Shown piece by piece: positions 9,174-18,728 of a DNA stretch of 64,000 nucleotides. The DNA is taken from contig JAEOUA010000006.1 of NCBI GenBank assembly GCA_016839555.1, positions 539,912 to 603,911 of the forward strand, in the 5' to 3' direction. The notes below the pieces were generated by a model. It did not search any database and was not told the origin of the DNA. It saw only the letters and a program-made list of their open reading frames with translations. Position 1 is the first letter of the stretch; each line of letters begins with the position of its first letter. The DNA is from Promethearchaeota archaeon (GTDB taxonomy: Archaea; Asgardarchaeota; Lokiarchaeia; Sigyniarchaeales; SOKP01). Position numbers and translations under genes: made by a program.

Positions 9174-9427
9174 ATAAATATATTACTAAAATCAAAAAAT
9201 ATCAAAAAATTAGTTAAATATATAAAAATCATAAAAAAAGATTCATAAAAAGCAAATAAAATTTTAAAATGGCAATAAGATTCACATTCTGGGATTAATT
9301 CTTAAAATAATAAACTTCATAATGAATTTTATATTAATATTTAACTAATTATTAAAAAGGATAAATTATATAATGAATTAAAAAATATATCAAAAAATAT
9401 TAAATTTGAAAAATAGGGTAAAAATAT

Positions 9428-9874
9428 TTGAAGAAATGGCAGATAACTTTAAAATATGAGAAAAAAAAGGAAAAAACTTTAGAATTATTTGATGCGCGAC
9501 GATATTTTGATGGTTATTTAAGAATAAAAAGAAGCTATTTTAATGGATTATTAAAGACAATAAATAAAACTAGGAATTATTTTAGCGGTAGGGCTATTGA
9601 AAAAGTAGTTTCTCCTAAAAATGAGGATTGGACTTTAAATCCATGGATCTTATTAATAATTAAAGATAAAGAGAAGCAAAAGCGTTTTTGGTTTTTGATC
9701 AAAAGAGAAGAGGATTTATCAGGCCTCTTAATTGCAATAGGTCCCAAAGAATTTGCAGATTATAATTATACCAATTCTGAAGCAAAAAGGGAAATAATGA
9801 GGATCTTTAATTATATTGTTGCTTATCTAAATAAATTTAATTGCATTATTCTCCTGCCTAATTATCTCTCATAA
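9428..9874 (+). CDS. Hypothetical protein
   Basis: A 148-residue soluble protein starting at TTG, with no recognised family. It is rich in basic and aromatic residues. Its central half looks like a compact alpha/beta domain (segments WILLIIKDKEKQKRFWFLI and LLIAIGPKEFADY) and it ends in a hydrophobic helix. It is preceded by a 254-nt AT-rich gap and followed by a 204-nt gap, so it appears monocistronic. No signal peptide is seen. Function unknown. Confidence 0.6.
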   Translation: MKKWQITLKYEKKKEKTLELFDARRYFDGYLRIKRSYFNGLLKTINKTRNYFSGRAIEKVVSPKNEDWTLNPWILLIIKDKEKQKRFWFLIKREEDLSGLLIAIGPKEFADYNYTNSEAKREIMRIFNYIVAYLNKFNCIILLPNYLS

Positions 9875-10078
9875 CTTTTCAATATTTATCCTTATTCTAA
9901 ATCTAATTAGCTAATTTTTTGTAATTTTACTCGAATTATCAGAAATTTTACTAATAATTGAAAGATAGATTTCAAGAAAAAAATTTTAAATTAAAACACT
10001 ATTATTCCTTAATAATATAATTCTGCTTAATATGAAAAAAAATAAAGAAGAAAAAAGTAAAGAAAGTGCATAAAAGAT

Positions 10079-10954
10079 TTGAGTGAAAAGGGCTCTAAAA
10101 TTTTAATTATATTTCTATTAACTAATATTTTTCTAATATCAATGTTGTTTCCCACGACTGTAAAGGCCCAGGAGAAAGAAATTGCACCTGGTTTTGGATT
10201 CCCTCCGTTTATTAATGGCAAAGTGGATAGCTATATAGGTGAATGGAGTTGGGCAAGTTCTCAAACAGTCCCTATAAAAACAAATCCAAGTGATAAAGGT
10301 CTAAATATAACTGTGAAGGCCCTCCAATTTTTAGATAATCTATACATTTTATGTCAATATGAGTTAGAGCCCAATAGTATTGAAAAGAATGAATTTTTAG
10401 GACTTCTGATTTCTGAAACAGATTCAGATGATATTAATAATTTAACAGATGGAAAAATAATAAAGATTTCTAATTCTCAAGATTCTTTTAGTGATTATTA
10501 TATTGATGATTTTAATTTTACTGAGGAATCACCTCAAGAAGTAGATGGAATAGGTGCTGGAACTAATAAAACGAGCAAAGAGGGATATATTCTAATGACT
10601 TATGAATTTAAGATACCTTTAAATCCTAAAAATCAAAAGAATCAAAAATTAGAATATGGAAATAATTATTCTTTTACAATATGTCAAGGTAATAATTTCA
10701 CACTAATGGAAGGAGTTCCGGAAGGTATTATAAGAAATAATAGCATTATAGTAAAAATAGAAAAGCCATCAATAATTTTTTATATATTATTATATAATCT
10801 TTTTAATCCCCCAACTGAAATAAATTATAATGAAGTAGTAACTATCGTTTTAAAGATTATCATTTTTGGTATCGTTTATCTTGCTTTTTTTAGCTATGTT
10901 TTTAAAATTATATTTTCATTTAGAAAACAGATTCGGAGGATTAAAAAAATATAA
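10079..10954 (+). CDS. Secreted, membrane-anchored protein with possible DOMON/CBM9-like domain
   Basis: A 291-residue protein with a Sec signal peptide at residues about 8-30, predicted to be cut after an Ala-type site ending VKA. An extracellular domain of about 220 residues follows, and a C-terminal transmembrane helix (about 258-280) is followed by a basic cytoplasmic tail. The ectodomain opens with an ING-K-VDSYIGEW motif and contains strands ending in acidic loops, reminiscent of CBM9/DOMON-like ligand-binding domains; this is inference. Several N-x-S/T sequons suggest glycosylation. TTG start. The stop overlaps the ATG of the next membrane protein gene by one base, so the two are probably co-expressed. 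Confidence 0.65.
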   Translation: MSEKGSKILIIFLLTNIFLISMLFPTTVKAQEKEIAPGFGFPPFINGKVDSYIGEWSWASSQTVPIKTNPSDKGLNITVKALQFLDNLYILCQYELEPNSIEKNEFLGLLISETDSDDINNLTDGKIIKISNSQDSFSDYYIDDFNFTEESPQEVDGIGAGTNKTSKEGYILMTYEFKIPLNPKNQKNQKLEYGNNYSFTICQGNNFTLMEGVPEGIIRNNSIIVKIEKPSIIFYILLYNLFNPPTEINYNEVVTIVLKIIIFGIVYLAFFSYVFKIIFSFRKQIRRIKKI

Positions 10955-11358
10955 TGCCTAAACTTAAAAAAATAGAAAAAAAAGCAAAGAAAGATCGGCC
11001 TAGAGATGTTGAAGATTATGCTTTTAAATCTATAATTATTTCAGCACTCTTTTCACTATTATGTTTAATAATTTCTCTATTTTTTAATGGAGAGTTAATC
11101 TCCATAACTATTAATGATAATGTTATCTGGCAACTTATTGAAATATTGATTAGAGTATTCTCAATTTTATTCTTTTTTCTTTTTATGATAGTAATCATAG
11201 GAAATTATAAAGAATTAACTGGTAAGCCAATATCATGGAAAACCTTAACGTTTGTTTTCATTTTATCAATAATTCAATCATTTTTAGATTTAAAAGTTTT
11301 TATCATCACATTAATCGGATTAATTTTCTTAACAATTTATCTTTATTTAATCCAGTAA
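10954..11358 (+). CDS. Small integral membrane protein
   Basis: A 134-residue protein with a charged cytoplasmic N-terminus (about 25 residues rich in Lys, Arg, Asp and Glu) and about three to four transmembrane helices. No recognised family. It starts within the stop codon of the secreted-protein gene and is followed 13 nt later by the GDPD gene, so it is the middle gene of a three-gene operon concerned with the cell surface or lipids. Confidence 0.6.
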   Translation: MPKLKKIEKKAKKDRPRDVEDYAFKSIIISALFSLLCLIISLFFNGELISITINDNVIWQLIEILIRVFSILFFFLFMIVIIGNYKELTGKPISWKTLTFVFILSIIQSFLDLKVFIITLIGLIFLTIYLYLIQ

Positions 11359-11371
11359 AAAATTAAAGAGA

Positions 11372-12112
11372 GTGTTTAAGATAATCTATATAGGTCATAG
11401 AGGTACTAGAGAATTCTTTGATGAAAATACAATTCCTGCATTTAGAGCCGCTAAAAAAGCAGGGGCAGATATCATTGAACTAGATGTTCGTAAAACTAAA
11501 GATAATCAATTAATCGTCTTTCATGATAAAACAATAGATAGGATGACAAATTATTCAGGTATAATAAATGAGCTCTCCTATAACCAACTTAAAAAAATAA
11601 AAACTAAACTAAGAAATGAAAAAATCCCATTATTATCTGAGGTACTTAAAAAATTTAAAGACAAAATAGATTTTATGATTGAATTAAAAGCTCAAAATGT
11701 ACAAAGTGAAATAATTGATTTAATCGCCAGAATGAAATTACAAGATCGGAGTGTCATTAGTGGGAGGGAATTTGATGCGTTATTAGAAATTAAACGCAAT
11801 TTTCCTCAAATATCAGTTTGCTATAATATTACAAAAGGAGACTTTACATTAGACAATTTTTTGGAACAAGGTAAAATTAGGAATTTATCTTTTAATCCTG
11901 ACATGATTAGTTTAAGGTCAAAATTAGTAAATAAAGAATTTATAAGTATCTGTACCAGTAATAAGATTCTTCCACTTGCATGGGATTTTATGAAGTATTC
12001 AAATCCATTAAACAAGATTAAAGAATTAATAAGAATTGGTATTAAAGGGATTCTTTTTGATAATTATAAAAACATTCCAATTATTAAAAAATGGAACGCA
12101 ACCCAAACATAA
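11372..12112 (+). CDS. ugpQ: Glycerophosphodiester phosphodiesterase family protein
   Basis: A TIM-barrel GDPD-family enzyme of 246 residues that hydrolyses glycerophosphodiesters to glycerol phosphate and an alcohol. The motifs are clear: GHRG near the N-terminus, ENTIPAF, the IELDVRKTKD metal-binding segment, FHD, and the later ELKAQ. GTG start. It is the third gene of an operon with two membrane proteins. Since archaeal lipids contain glycerol-1-phosphate, the natural substrate may be a lipid head-group product. It ends base-to-base with the convergent NEMF gene. Confidence 0.88.
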   Translation: MFKIIYIGHRGTREFFDENTIPAFRAAKKAGADIIELDVRKTKDNQLIVFHDKTIDRMTNYSGIINELSYNQLKKIKTKLRNEKIPLLSEVLKKFKDKIDFMIELKAQNVQSEIIDLIARMKLQDRSVISGREFDALLEIKRNFPQISVCYNITKGDFTLDNFLEQGKIRNLSFNPDMISLRSKLVNKEFISICTSNKILPLAWDFMKYSNPLNKIKELIRIGIKGILFDNYKNIPIIKKWNATQT

Positions 12113-14161
12113 TTAATTATTTGTAGATTTTATTTTCGATAAGCCGTTCGGAAGCATTAAAATCAGATCATCTAACGATAATAGTGAAATCCATTTATTA
12201 ATATTATTATCTGTTTGATTTAGGAAAGCTGAAATAATTTCTTTTGCCATTTTTCCTTTTGAAAAACCATTAGGGTGGGGAATAATTTTAATATATATTT
12301 TAGCTTGCTCCATAATTGGTTTTTCTGGACCAGCTAGGAGTTTAGGATAAAGAATATAATCCAATTCTTTACTCTCGCTTTTTCTTTTGATGAGTTTTAG
12401 ACCAATAACCAATTCTGTCTTCGCATTTCTAATAAAATTTTTCTTGCCCTCAATCATAAATGATCCTTTTGGGAGATATTCTCCAGAAGGTGGTGATTTA
12501 GAAACTTGTTCCGGACTAACATAAAACACATCAACTATTCCCCAATTATCTTTCCATGCTTGAGAATAACTGGCGACAAAATCTGCAGTTTCGTTTAGAG
12601 TTTGTTGGGAGACATGCCTTTTTTCTGGATTTTTAATAACCACAAGAGGAGAACCTGGAAAGGTTGTATGAAAGACTATATCTTGAGGTTCTAAATATTT
12701 GCTAAATATTACTTCGTTTGATGAAGCATCTCTTCCACCAATAATTAAAAAATCATCAGAAGATTTAAACCATCTATACTTCTCGTACCATTTTTTTTCT
12801 GGTTTCTTTATGAGAAAATCTATTTCCTCTTCTGAGCTTTCCTTTTCTTTCTCCAAATTAGCTATTTTCTTTTTTGTTTTTTCTATTGCTTCTTTTGTCC
12901 CTTTAAGTTTATTTCTTGCCTTTTTGCCTCTAGAATAGATCATAGTAGCATTTTCTCCGATACTTTTATTGAAATCAAGAAATATTTCCTCTCCATTTAT
13001 ATTTAAAACAATTTCTTGAGTTGTTGGTATCACTCTTTTAAAAGATTTAGCACTTCGCATATTTTGTTGCTTTGCTTTTTGAAGTTTCTCGTTTATTTCA
13101 TCCCAAGAATAACCTTTTGATTTAGCATCTTTAATTACATTTAACAATTTTTCTAAAGGTTTAAAATTCGCATATATAAAATCTCCATATTCATAGTATT
13201 TTTCAAAATTTTCTTTTAAAGTATCTAAATATTCTTTTTGATTTTTTAATATTTTTTTTTGTGCTTCTATTTTTCGATCGAAATCGGAATCTGTACTTTC
13301 AATTAATTGTTCTGAATCTATTTTCGAATAATAATTATCAACGGCCTCATTAAATGATGAGAAATATTTTTTTTTTTGGTCACTATAGATCTTCAATTCA
13401 AAAGGAAGAACGGAGAGCTCATTTCCATCATTATCATAAACAACATGAGCGTTTATTTCGGAAAACATTAATTCGTTTCTAAGATTTTTAAACGCTTTAT
13501 ATAAATTGTTTAATTCTTTTTTTTCTAATTCATTTCCCATTGAGGTTTTACTAATATTAGATCTTTCACAGATTTCTTCACTATAAACTCCTGAGATATT
13601 TATTTTTCGAGCAAGAGTTCTAACAACCTCTGTATCTATATCAATTAAATCTTCGAATTCATCATGATTAATTTCTAAAAAATTTTTACCATAAGATTTA
13701 GGAAATTCATATTTTTTATTAGCTAATATATTTCTTTCTTTTAATTTTATATATTTTTTAGCTATTTTTACTATTTGATTTTCATCAACAAGAATATAAT
13801 TTCCTTTACTGAAGAGTTCGATTATAAAACTCCATGGCTTACCTTCTTGATTACTTAATTCGATAATTATTATTCTATCGAAATTATATTGATAAATTCT
13901 GATAATCTTTCGATTTTTTAAAAATTTTCTTAAAGACATGACATATTGGCTAGGGTATTTTGGAATTGGGTAATCATATTGCGTCAAATTGACTCTTAAA
14001 TTTCGTTTAATGATAAGATTTTTGTTTCCATCAAAAGTATTTATTTTAAGAATTAATAGATCTTTCACTTCATAAATATTTGTTATGTTCCCTTGGGATA
14101 AAATTTCATCTAATTCTCGTACTATGGCATATACATCAATATTTGAGAAGGTTTTCTTCAT
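12113..14161 (-). CDS. rqcH: NEMF/Rqc2-type ribosome quality control protein (NFACT family)
   Basis: A 682-residue homologue of eukaryotic NEMF/Rqc2 and bacterial RqcH, which bind peptidyl-tRNA on split large ribosomal subunits. Domains: NFACT-N (about 1-180), helix-hairpin-helix region (about 180-280), long coiled coil (about 290-450, with dense Lys/Glu), and NFACT-R/DUF814 (about 455-600, WFKSSDDFLIIGGRD and HTTFPGSP). A C-terminal extension continues to the end. The Asp-Arg pair important for tRNA handling appears as FDR near residue 105. The gene is divergent from a small membrane protein gene. It is a core archaeal gene. Confidence 0.92.
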   Translation of the reverse strand: MKKTFSNIDVYAIVRELDEILSQGNITNIYEVKDLLILKINTFDGNKNLIIKRNLRVNLTQYDYPIPKYPSQYVMSLRKFLKNRKIIRIYQYNFDRIIIIELSNQEGKPWSFIIELFSKGNYILVDENQIVKIAKKYIKLKERNILANKKYEFPKSYGKNFLEINHDEFEDLIDIDTEVVRTLARKINISGVYSEEICERSNISKTSMGNELEKKELNNLYKAFKNLRNELMFSEINAHVVYDNDGNELSVLPFELKIYSDQKKKYFSSFNEAVDNYYSKIDSEQLIESTDSDFDRKIEAQKKILKNQKEYLDTLKENFEKYYEYGDFIYANFKPLEKLLNVIKDAKSKGYSWDEINEKLQKAKQQNMRSAKSFKRVIPTTQEIVLNINGEEIFLDFNKSIGENATMIYSRGKKARNKLKGTKEAIEKTKKKIANLEKEKESSEEEIDFLIKKPEKKWYEKYRWFKSSDDFLIIGGRDASSNEVIFSKYLEPQDIVFHTTFPGSPLVVIKNPEKRHVSQQTLNETADFVASYSQAWKDNWGIVDVFYVSPEQVSKSPPSGEYLPKGSFMIEGKKNFIRNAKTELVIGLKLIKRKSESKELDYILYPKLLAGPEKPIMEQAKIYIKIIPHPNGFSKGKMAKEIISAFLNQTDNNINKWISLLSLDDLILMLPNGLSKIKSTNN

Positions 14162-14222
14162 TCTTATTCAAATTACTTTGAGATACTTTAAGATTTAATA
14201 ATTATTATTAATAATAATAATT

Positions 14223-14672
14223 ATGGTTAAAAAAGATAAATTAGAAAAGTTAGATATTCGGAAAAAAAGAAAAAAATTAATTAAATTAAGAAAACAAAAA
14301 TTAGAGGAATATAAAATAAAGGAAGAAAAGGGAAAAAAGAAAGAAATAGATATACGATTAGAAAAAGAAACAAAATTATATTGGACGAGAGTTATAATTG
14401 GGTTCGTAAGTGCATTTATAGGACGTCTGATGGGCTTTGTTGGATGGTTATTGCTAATATGGATGATATTATTTATGCTACTTTTTCCTTTTTTAGCTAA
14501 CTTCATAATTTTTCGCTTTCCATATGATAAAGAAGAATGGAATTGGAAAAATATTTTATCTCCTGGATTAGGGATCTTTTTCTTTCTGTTTATGATTACC
14601 GCAACAGTACTACACACAATGCTTATTTATTTTGGATATCCCATTAAGATTACTATATTTGGGATAATTTAG
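14223..14672 (+). CDS. Membrane protein with charged N-terminal helix
   Basis: A 149-residue protein. Residues about 1-50 are almost entirely Lys, Glu, Arg and Leu and should form a long amphipathic or coiled-coil helix. Three transmembrane segments follow (about 57-78, 80-100 and 117-140), with a conserved-looking WNWKNILSPGLG loop between the last two. No known family recognised. Expressed alone, divergent from the NEMF gene. Confidence 0.6.
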   Translation: MVKKDKLEKLDIRKKRKKLIKLRKQKLEEYKIKEEKGKKKEIDIRLEKETKLYWTRVIIGFVSAFIGRLMGFVGWLLLIWMILFMLLFPFLANFIIFRFPYDKEEWNWKNILSPGLGIFFFLFMITATVLHTMLIYFGYPIKITIFGII

Positions 14673-14711
14673 TTTCTTATTTATTAAAATAATCCAAATA
14701 TATTAAAAAAC

Positions 14712-15221
14712 TTATAATTGAATTATTTGTTTGACTTTTTTACCACTTTTCTTTCTTCTCGGTTTAAACTTAATCTCATCTAACCGATAAATACGATCGC
14801 AAAAAACACACTGGATTTTAAGAGGATTCTTCTCTAGCACCAAGAATTCGGTGTCAATGGGCTCCTTTTTTGAATTACTTATACAGGTCTTAGTTTCACA
14901 AACAATTAATTTTTTAATTATTTTAGGCATTTCGACTTTCTTTTTTTCTATTACTTCAAAATTTTCGATTAATGAGATTGTGGCATTTGATGATAATATT
15001 GAAATTTGTTGCATTTGAACTTCATCTAAAAATACATTCTCTATTTTTATTATATCTTTTTTTCCATATTTTTTAGAAGATACATTAACTCCGATAGTTA
15101 TTAAACTGTTGGTTTCATCTAATCCAGTAAGGTTTAAAATCGTTAATGCATATCCCGCGTCAATATGGTCTATTACGGTACCCCTTTGGATTTTATCAAT
15201 CTTTAATTTTTGTTCTAACAT
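14712..15221 (-). CDS. pyrI: Aspartate carbamoyltransferase regulatory chain
   Basis: A 169-residue PyrI, the regulatory subunit that binds nucleotide effectors and assembles with PyrB catalytic trimers in pyrimidine synthesis. The N-terminal allosteric domain has GTVIDHI and the K-KDIIKIE segment. The C-terminal zinc domain has the four cysteines as C-x4-C (CETKTC) and C-x2-C (CVFC). A basic C-terminal extension is slightly longer than usual. PyrB is normally adjacent but is absent here; the upstream gene on this strand is a dolichol-kinase-like protein. Confidence 0.92.
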   Translation of the reverse strand: MLEQKLKIDKIQRGTVIDHIDAGYALTILNLTGLDETNSLITIGVNVSSKKYGKKDIIKIENVFLDEVQMQQISILSSNATISLIENFEVIEKKKVEMPKIIKKLIVCETKTCISNSKKEPIDTEFLVLEKNPLKIQCVFCDRIYRLDEIKFKPRRKKSGKKVKQIIQL

Positions 15222-15343
15222 TATTATTAAATAATAAGCTTTTAATATGATTTAAAGCTATTTTTTAAATTTAATTAACACTTTTTCTTTAAATAATTTT
15301 ATATAAAATCTATTTAAGGCCTTTTAGAATTATATAATAAGCA

Positions 15344-16441
15344 TTATATAAAAAGAAATGATAAAAAAAATAAAATTGTTGATAAAATAAAAGGATAAGT
15401 TAAATTATCATCAATTTCTAAATCAAAATAGTCTAAAATACCAATAATAAGAGCCCCGCTTAGAGGGAGAATGATAAATGCTACCATATTAAAAAAATAA
15501 TATGCTTTTAAAATTAATAAAATCAATACACCAGAAAAAAATGAAATGAATATTCCAGCAAAAAGTCCTATATATGTTTTATTACTCTTTTTTTTACCTA
15601 AAGGTTGGATTTTTTTTTTCCCCAATGTTCTTCCAATTAAATTGGAAGCGATATCTCCAAAGATTGACATAACCATTGAAGTGGATATAACTATTGGTCC
15701 AAGAGGGTGATATAATCCATATAGGATAATAATTGAAAAGCATCCAATTGCCATTGAAATTTGGGGGCCTAATCTCATATATAATTCTTTCTTTCTTAAT
15801 ATTTGATTAACAGGTTTTAATGGATATAATTTAGGTTTTAAGATTCTAATGAGATCTGCAGTTAATAATCCAAATAAAGAAATTGCAACGAGAAAGATAA
15901 CAAGGTATTGATTAAAAATCATATTCTGATGTTCATTTAAAAAAAGAGAATAAAACAAGTCTGAAAAACCCGAAGGTAAAAATTGTATCAAATCTATAAT
16001 AAGATCTTTAATCCAAGATCCGAGTGTAAAATAAAAAAGAATAATGCCTATAACAACCAAGTGAGAGATTTTTCTATAAATTTCATATTTTAGAGGTAAT
16101 ACATTAGATGCAGTTTGGAAAGCAGGTTCCATCTGGTCATTAGTCTTACTCAACAATTTCTTTTCTCGCAAAACTAAAAGAGAGAAAATGATAAGAAAAA
16201 AAGGGAAGAAAAAAATCATAGAAACATCAAAAGGAAACACAATAAATTGAGCTCTCGATAAATTAAAAATATTTACTAGTATTAAATTAACGGTAATTGA
16301 AATAAAGAGTATTAAGAAATTCACAAAATTATTTATAAAACTTCCTTTCATTCCCTTCTTTTTTGCCAAGATGGTAACATATAATATTAAGAAGCAATAG
16401 AAATAAAATACGCAAATAATGATAATTAGAGGGAAATTCAA
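15344..16441 (-). CDS. Dolichol kinase/CTP-dependent lipid kinase-like membrane protein
   Basis: A 365-residue polytopic membrane protein with about nine hydrophobic helices. The C-terminal half matches the SEC59/Dgk1/phytol kinase (cytidylyltransferase-like) family: REKxL, the EIYRKISHLVV segment, and the signature GDIASNLIGRTLGKKK followed by a basic KKSNKTYIG motif, which is the CTP-binding region. It is expected to phosphorylate an isoprenoid alcohol or diradylglycerol with CTP at the cytoplasmic membrane. The N-terminal 120 residues add three further helices. Substrate not determinable from sequence. Confidence 0.82.
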   Translation of the reverse strand: MNFPLIIIICVFYFYCFLILYVTILAKKKGMKGSFINNFVNFLILFISITVNLILVNIFNLSRAQFIVFPFDVSMIFFFPFFLIIFSLLVLREKKLLSKTNDQMEPAFQTASNVLPLKYEIYRKISHLVVIGIILFYFTLGSWIKDLIIDLIQFLPSGFSDLFYSLFLNEHQNMIFNQYLVIFLVAISLFGLLTADLIRILKPKLYPLKPVNQILRKKELYMRLGPQISMAIGCFSIIILYGLYHPLGPIVISTSMVMSIFGDIASNLIGRTLGKKKIQPLGKKKSNKTYIGLFAGIFISFFSGVLILLILKAYYFFNMVAFIILPLSGALIIGILDYFDLEIDDNLTYPFILSTILFFLSFLFI

Positions 16442-16532
16442 TAAAGTTAAACACTCAAACTTTTAATATAAAGAATTTTCTTTAAAATTTTAAAGTTATT
16501 ATTCAAAAAGAAAAAAAAAAATGATAAAAAAT

Positions 16533-17936
16533 CTAAAATTGTGTTTCATCTATAACGGGCATGTCTGAGTCGTTAATTGATTCTTGTATTTTTTCATCAG
16601 ATAATTCATAGTTTTTCAAGTCTCCTGTCATATATTCCTTATAGGCTAATAGGTCAAAAAATCCGTGTCCACTGAAGTTAAATAAAATAATTTTTTCTTC
16701 GTTATTTTCCTTCGCCTTTAGAGCTTGATCGATTGCCTCTTTAATTGCATGATCTGTTTCAGGAGCAGGTAAGATACCCTCAGCTCTCGCAAATAAAAGC
16801 CCTGCTTTAATAACATCTAACTGATGATGCATTGATGCTTCCATAATATTATTATTATAGAGATTAGAAATAATAGGTGCTATTCCATGATATCTTAACC
16901 CTCCGGCATGAATAGGACTCGGAATAAAATTATGGCCCAGTGTATGCATTTTTATTATGGGGGCTTTTTTGGCAGTATCTCCATAATCCCAAGTATATTT
17001 TCCTTTACATACGCTTGGACATGCTGTTGGTTCAACTCCTATTATTTGTATATCAGGAGAAACTTCTCTTATTTTATCCCGAGCAAAAGGAAGCATTAAT
17101 CCAGAAAAATTCGAACCTCCACCCATGCATCCAATTACGATATCTGGTGCCTCTATACCTGCTTTTTTAAGCTGAACTTGAGCTTCTTGGCCTACGATGG
17201 TTTGATGAAGACAAACAAAGTTAACAACACTTCCTAATGAATATCTAATTTTATCACTTCTTAAGCTATGCTCCACTGCTTCCGATATTGCGAGACCTAA
17301 ACTTCCTGGATGATTCGGGTCTTTTTCATAATATACCTTTCCCGATTCCGTGAATTTTGAGGGGGATGCGTGCACATCAGCCTTAAAAGATCTCATAAGA
17401 ATTTTTCTTCCTGGTTTTTGCTGAAAGCTTATCCTAACCATATAAACTGTACATTTTATGTCAAAGAGAGAACAGCCATATGAGAGACCAGATCCCCATT
17501 GGCCAGCTCCAGTTTCAGTTACCAATTCTTCAATTCCATCCATTTTAGCAAAATATGCTTGGGCAATTGCAGTATTAGGTTTATGTGAGCCTGTTGGAGA
17601 AACAGATTCATTCTTATAAAAGATTTTAATCTTATCTCCCTGCAATCCTAATTCTTTTTCCAAGTTTAATGCTCGATGGAGAGGAGTAGGTCTATAAATT
17701 TTTGCATATATTTCCCTTAACTGTTTTGGAATAGGAATAGTTGGTTCTTGTGAAACTTCCTGAATAACACATTCTTTGGGAAAAATAGCTGCCGCCATTT
17801 CAAATGGTGCTGGTTTTCCCGTCATAGGATTAATTAAGGGCGTCATTGGAGTGGGTAAATCTGGTAAAATATTTACCCATTCTTTCGGCACTTCATTAGG
17901 ATCTAATAAGATCCTTGCTTTAGAAAGATCCGTCAT
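16533..17936 (-). CDS. trpB2: TrpB2-type tryptophan synthase beta chain-like PLP enzyme
   Basis: A 467-residue fold-type II PLP enzyme. The PLP lysine lies in the SPTGSHKPN motif, and the cofactor phosphate is bound by the GGGSNF segment. Its length and the N-terminal region with LPTPMTPLINP fit TrpB2, which converts indole and serine to tryptophan without needing TrpA. No other trp genes adjoin it. It is possibly an indole-salvage enzyme; other beta-replacement reactions are conceivable. Confidence 0.9.
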   Translation of the reverse strand: MTDLSKARILLDPNEVPKEWVNILPDLPTPMTPLINPMTGKPAPFEMAAAIFPKECVIQEVSQEPTIPIPKQLREIYAKIYRPTPLHRALNLEKELGLQGDKIKIFYKNESVSPTGSHKPNTAIAQAYFAKMDGIEELVTETGAGQWGSGLSYGCSLFDIKCTVYMVRISFQQKPGRKILMRSFKADVHASPSKFTESGKVYYEKDPNHPGSLGLAISEAVEHSLRSDKIRYSLGSVVNFVCLHQTIVGQEAQVQLKKAGIEAPDIVIGCMGGGSNFSGLMLPFARDKIREVSPDIQIIGVEPTACPSVCKGKYTWDYGDTAKKAPIIKMHTLGHNFIPSPIHAGGLRYHGIAPIISNLYNNNIMEASMHHQLDVIKAGLLFARAEGILPAPETDHAIKEAIDQALKAKENNEEKIILFNFSGHGFFDLLAYKEYMTGDLKNYELSDEKIQESINDSDMPVIDETQF

Positions 17937-18055
17937 ATTATTTAACTCTTTTTTTTTATATATGTATCATTATATAATTGGAATTCAATTCTATTAATGC
18001 ATTTAAAAAGTTATTTGGATAAAAAAAAAGTGTTTAACCCAAAAATATTAATAAG

Positions 18056-18154
18056 AATAGTCCAATGCATTAGCGATTTTGCCAACGCCACGGCCACTGA
18101 GCATTCCAAAAAGATATTTTATTAATTGCCATAATCTTATTTTTAAGGACTATT
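18056..18154 (-). ncRNA. Candidate structured non-coding RNA
   Basis: A GC-richer island in an AT-rich 393-nt gap. Its ends pair perfectly: AATAGTCC at 18056-18063 with GGACTATT at 18147-18154. A second perfect stem, AATGC (18064-18068) with GCATT (18101-18105), stacks directly inside on one side and encloses a GCG/CGC stem (18073-18075 with 18086-18088). Another hairpin is possible around 18137-18146. Strand is uncertain. Minus is favoured because a TATA-like run (TTTTTATATTTTG when read on the minus strand, about 18173-18185) sits roughly 25 nt upstream of the minus-strand end. No family assigned; an H/ACA-type guide or lineage-specific RNA are options. Confidence 0.5.
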
Positions 18155-18329
18155 TAGTACCATTATTTTTCAAAATATAAAAAGTTAATTATTTCTTAGA
18201 AAATTGTAAAAGGAGAGATTCAATATAAATCAAAATGAACCTTGGGATTCATTATGGATAAAACACTAAAAAATCTTATAACTAACTTGAATTATAAAGA
18301 CTCTTAAGAATTTGGCCAAAAAAAAAAGA

Positions 18330-18728
18330 TTACTCAAAAATTTTCATGATTTTTTTAGCAGCTACTCTCATAACTTTTACGGTTTTCATCAAGGTCTCAA
18401 TTTCAGTTCCAGCACAAACAATAACTAATCTCTCTGCATTAGTTATTACAATATAACCATCACGCCCCCTTACTATTACCTCATTAAGATGTTCTTGAAA
18501 AAGTTGTTCAATTGTAGATCTTCCAGTCATGAGAAGAGCTGAGGCTAGTCCACAGAATTGATCTCCATCAACATGATATTGGGGAAGAGCAGAAAAGGCG
18601 ATTTGATATCCCTCTCTAGAAACAAGAGCTAATGCCTCAATATCTGCATTTGAAGTTATAAAAGTTATTTGAGGGCTTATTTTTTCAATATCCTCATCAG
18701 TTAAATTTAGATCAGTCCCAAATTCCAT
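18330..18728 (-). CDS. Roadblock/LC7 domain protein
   Basis: A single Roadblock/LC7 domain of about 132 residues, recognised by the pattern IEALALVSREGYQIAFSALP, a central helix with the GLASALLMTGRSTI segment, and a closing strand ERLVIVCAGTE followed by a long helix. Roadblock proteins dimerise and act as GTPase-activating or scaffold proteins for MglA- and Rag-type GTPases, which Asgard archaea have in number. The start is placed at the ATG (18728), preceded 12 nt upstream by a GGAGG. An in-frame GTG at 18740 directly abuts that GGAGG and is less likely. Divergent from the large helical gene pair at 18893-23589. Confidence 0.85.
   Translation of the reverse strand: MEFGTDLNLTDEDIEKISPQITFITSNADIEALALVSREGYQIAFSALPQYHVDGDQFCGLASALLMTGRSTIEQLFQEHLNEVIVRGRDGYIVITNAERLVIVCAGTEIETLMKTVKVMRVAAKKIMKIFE

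Noticed and set aside
14195..14617. 140-codon minus-strand frame opposite the membrane protein at 14223
   Set aside because: Shadow of the real gene: Asn/Ile/Ser/Phe-rich low-complexity product, while the plus frame has clear transmembrane organisation.
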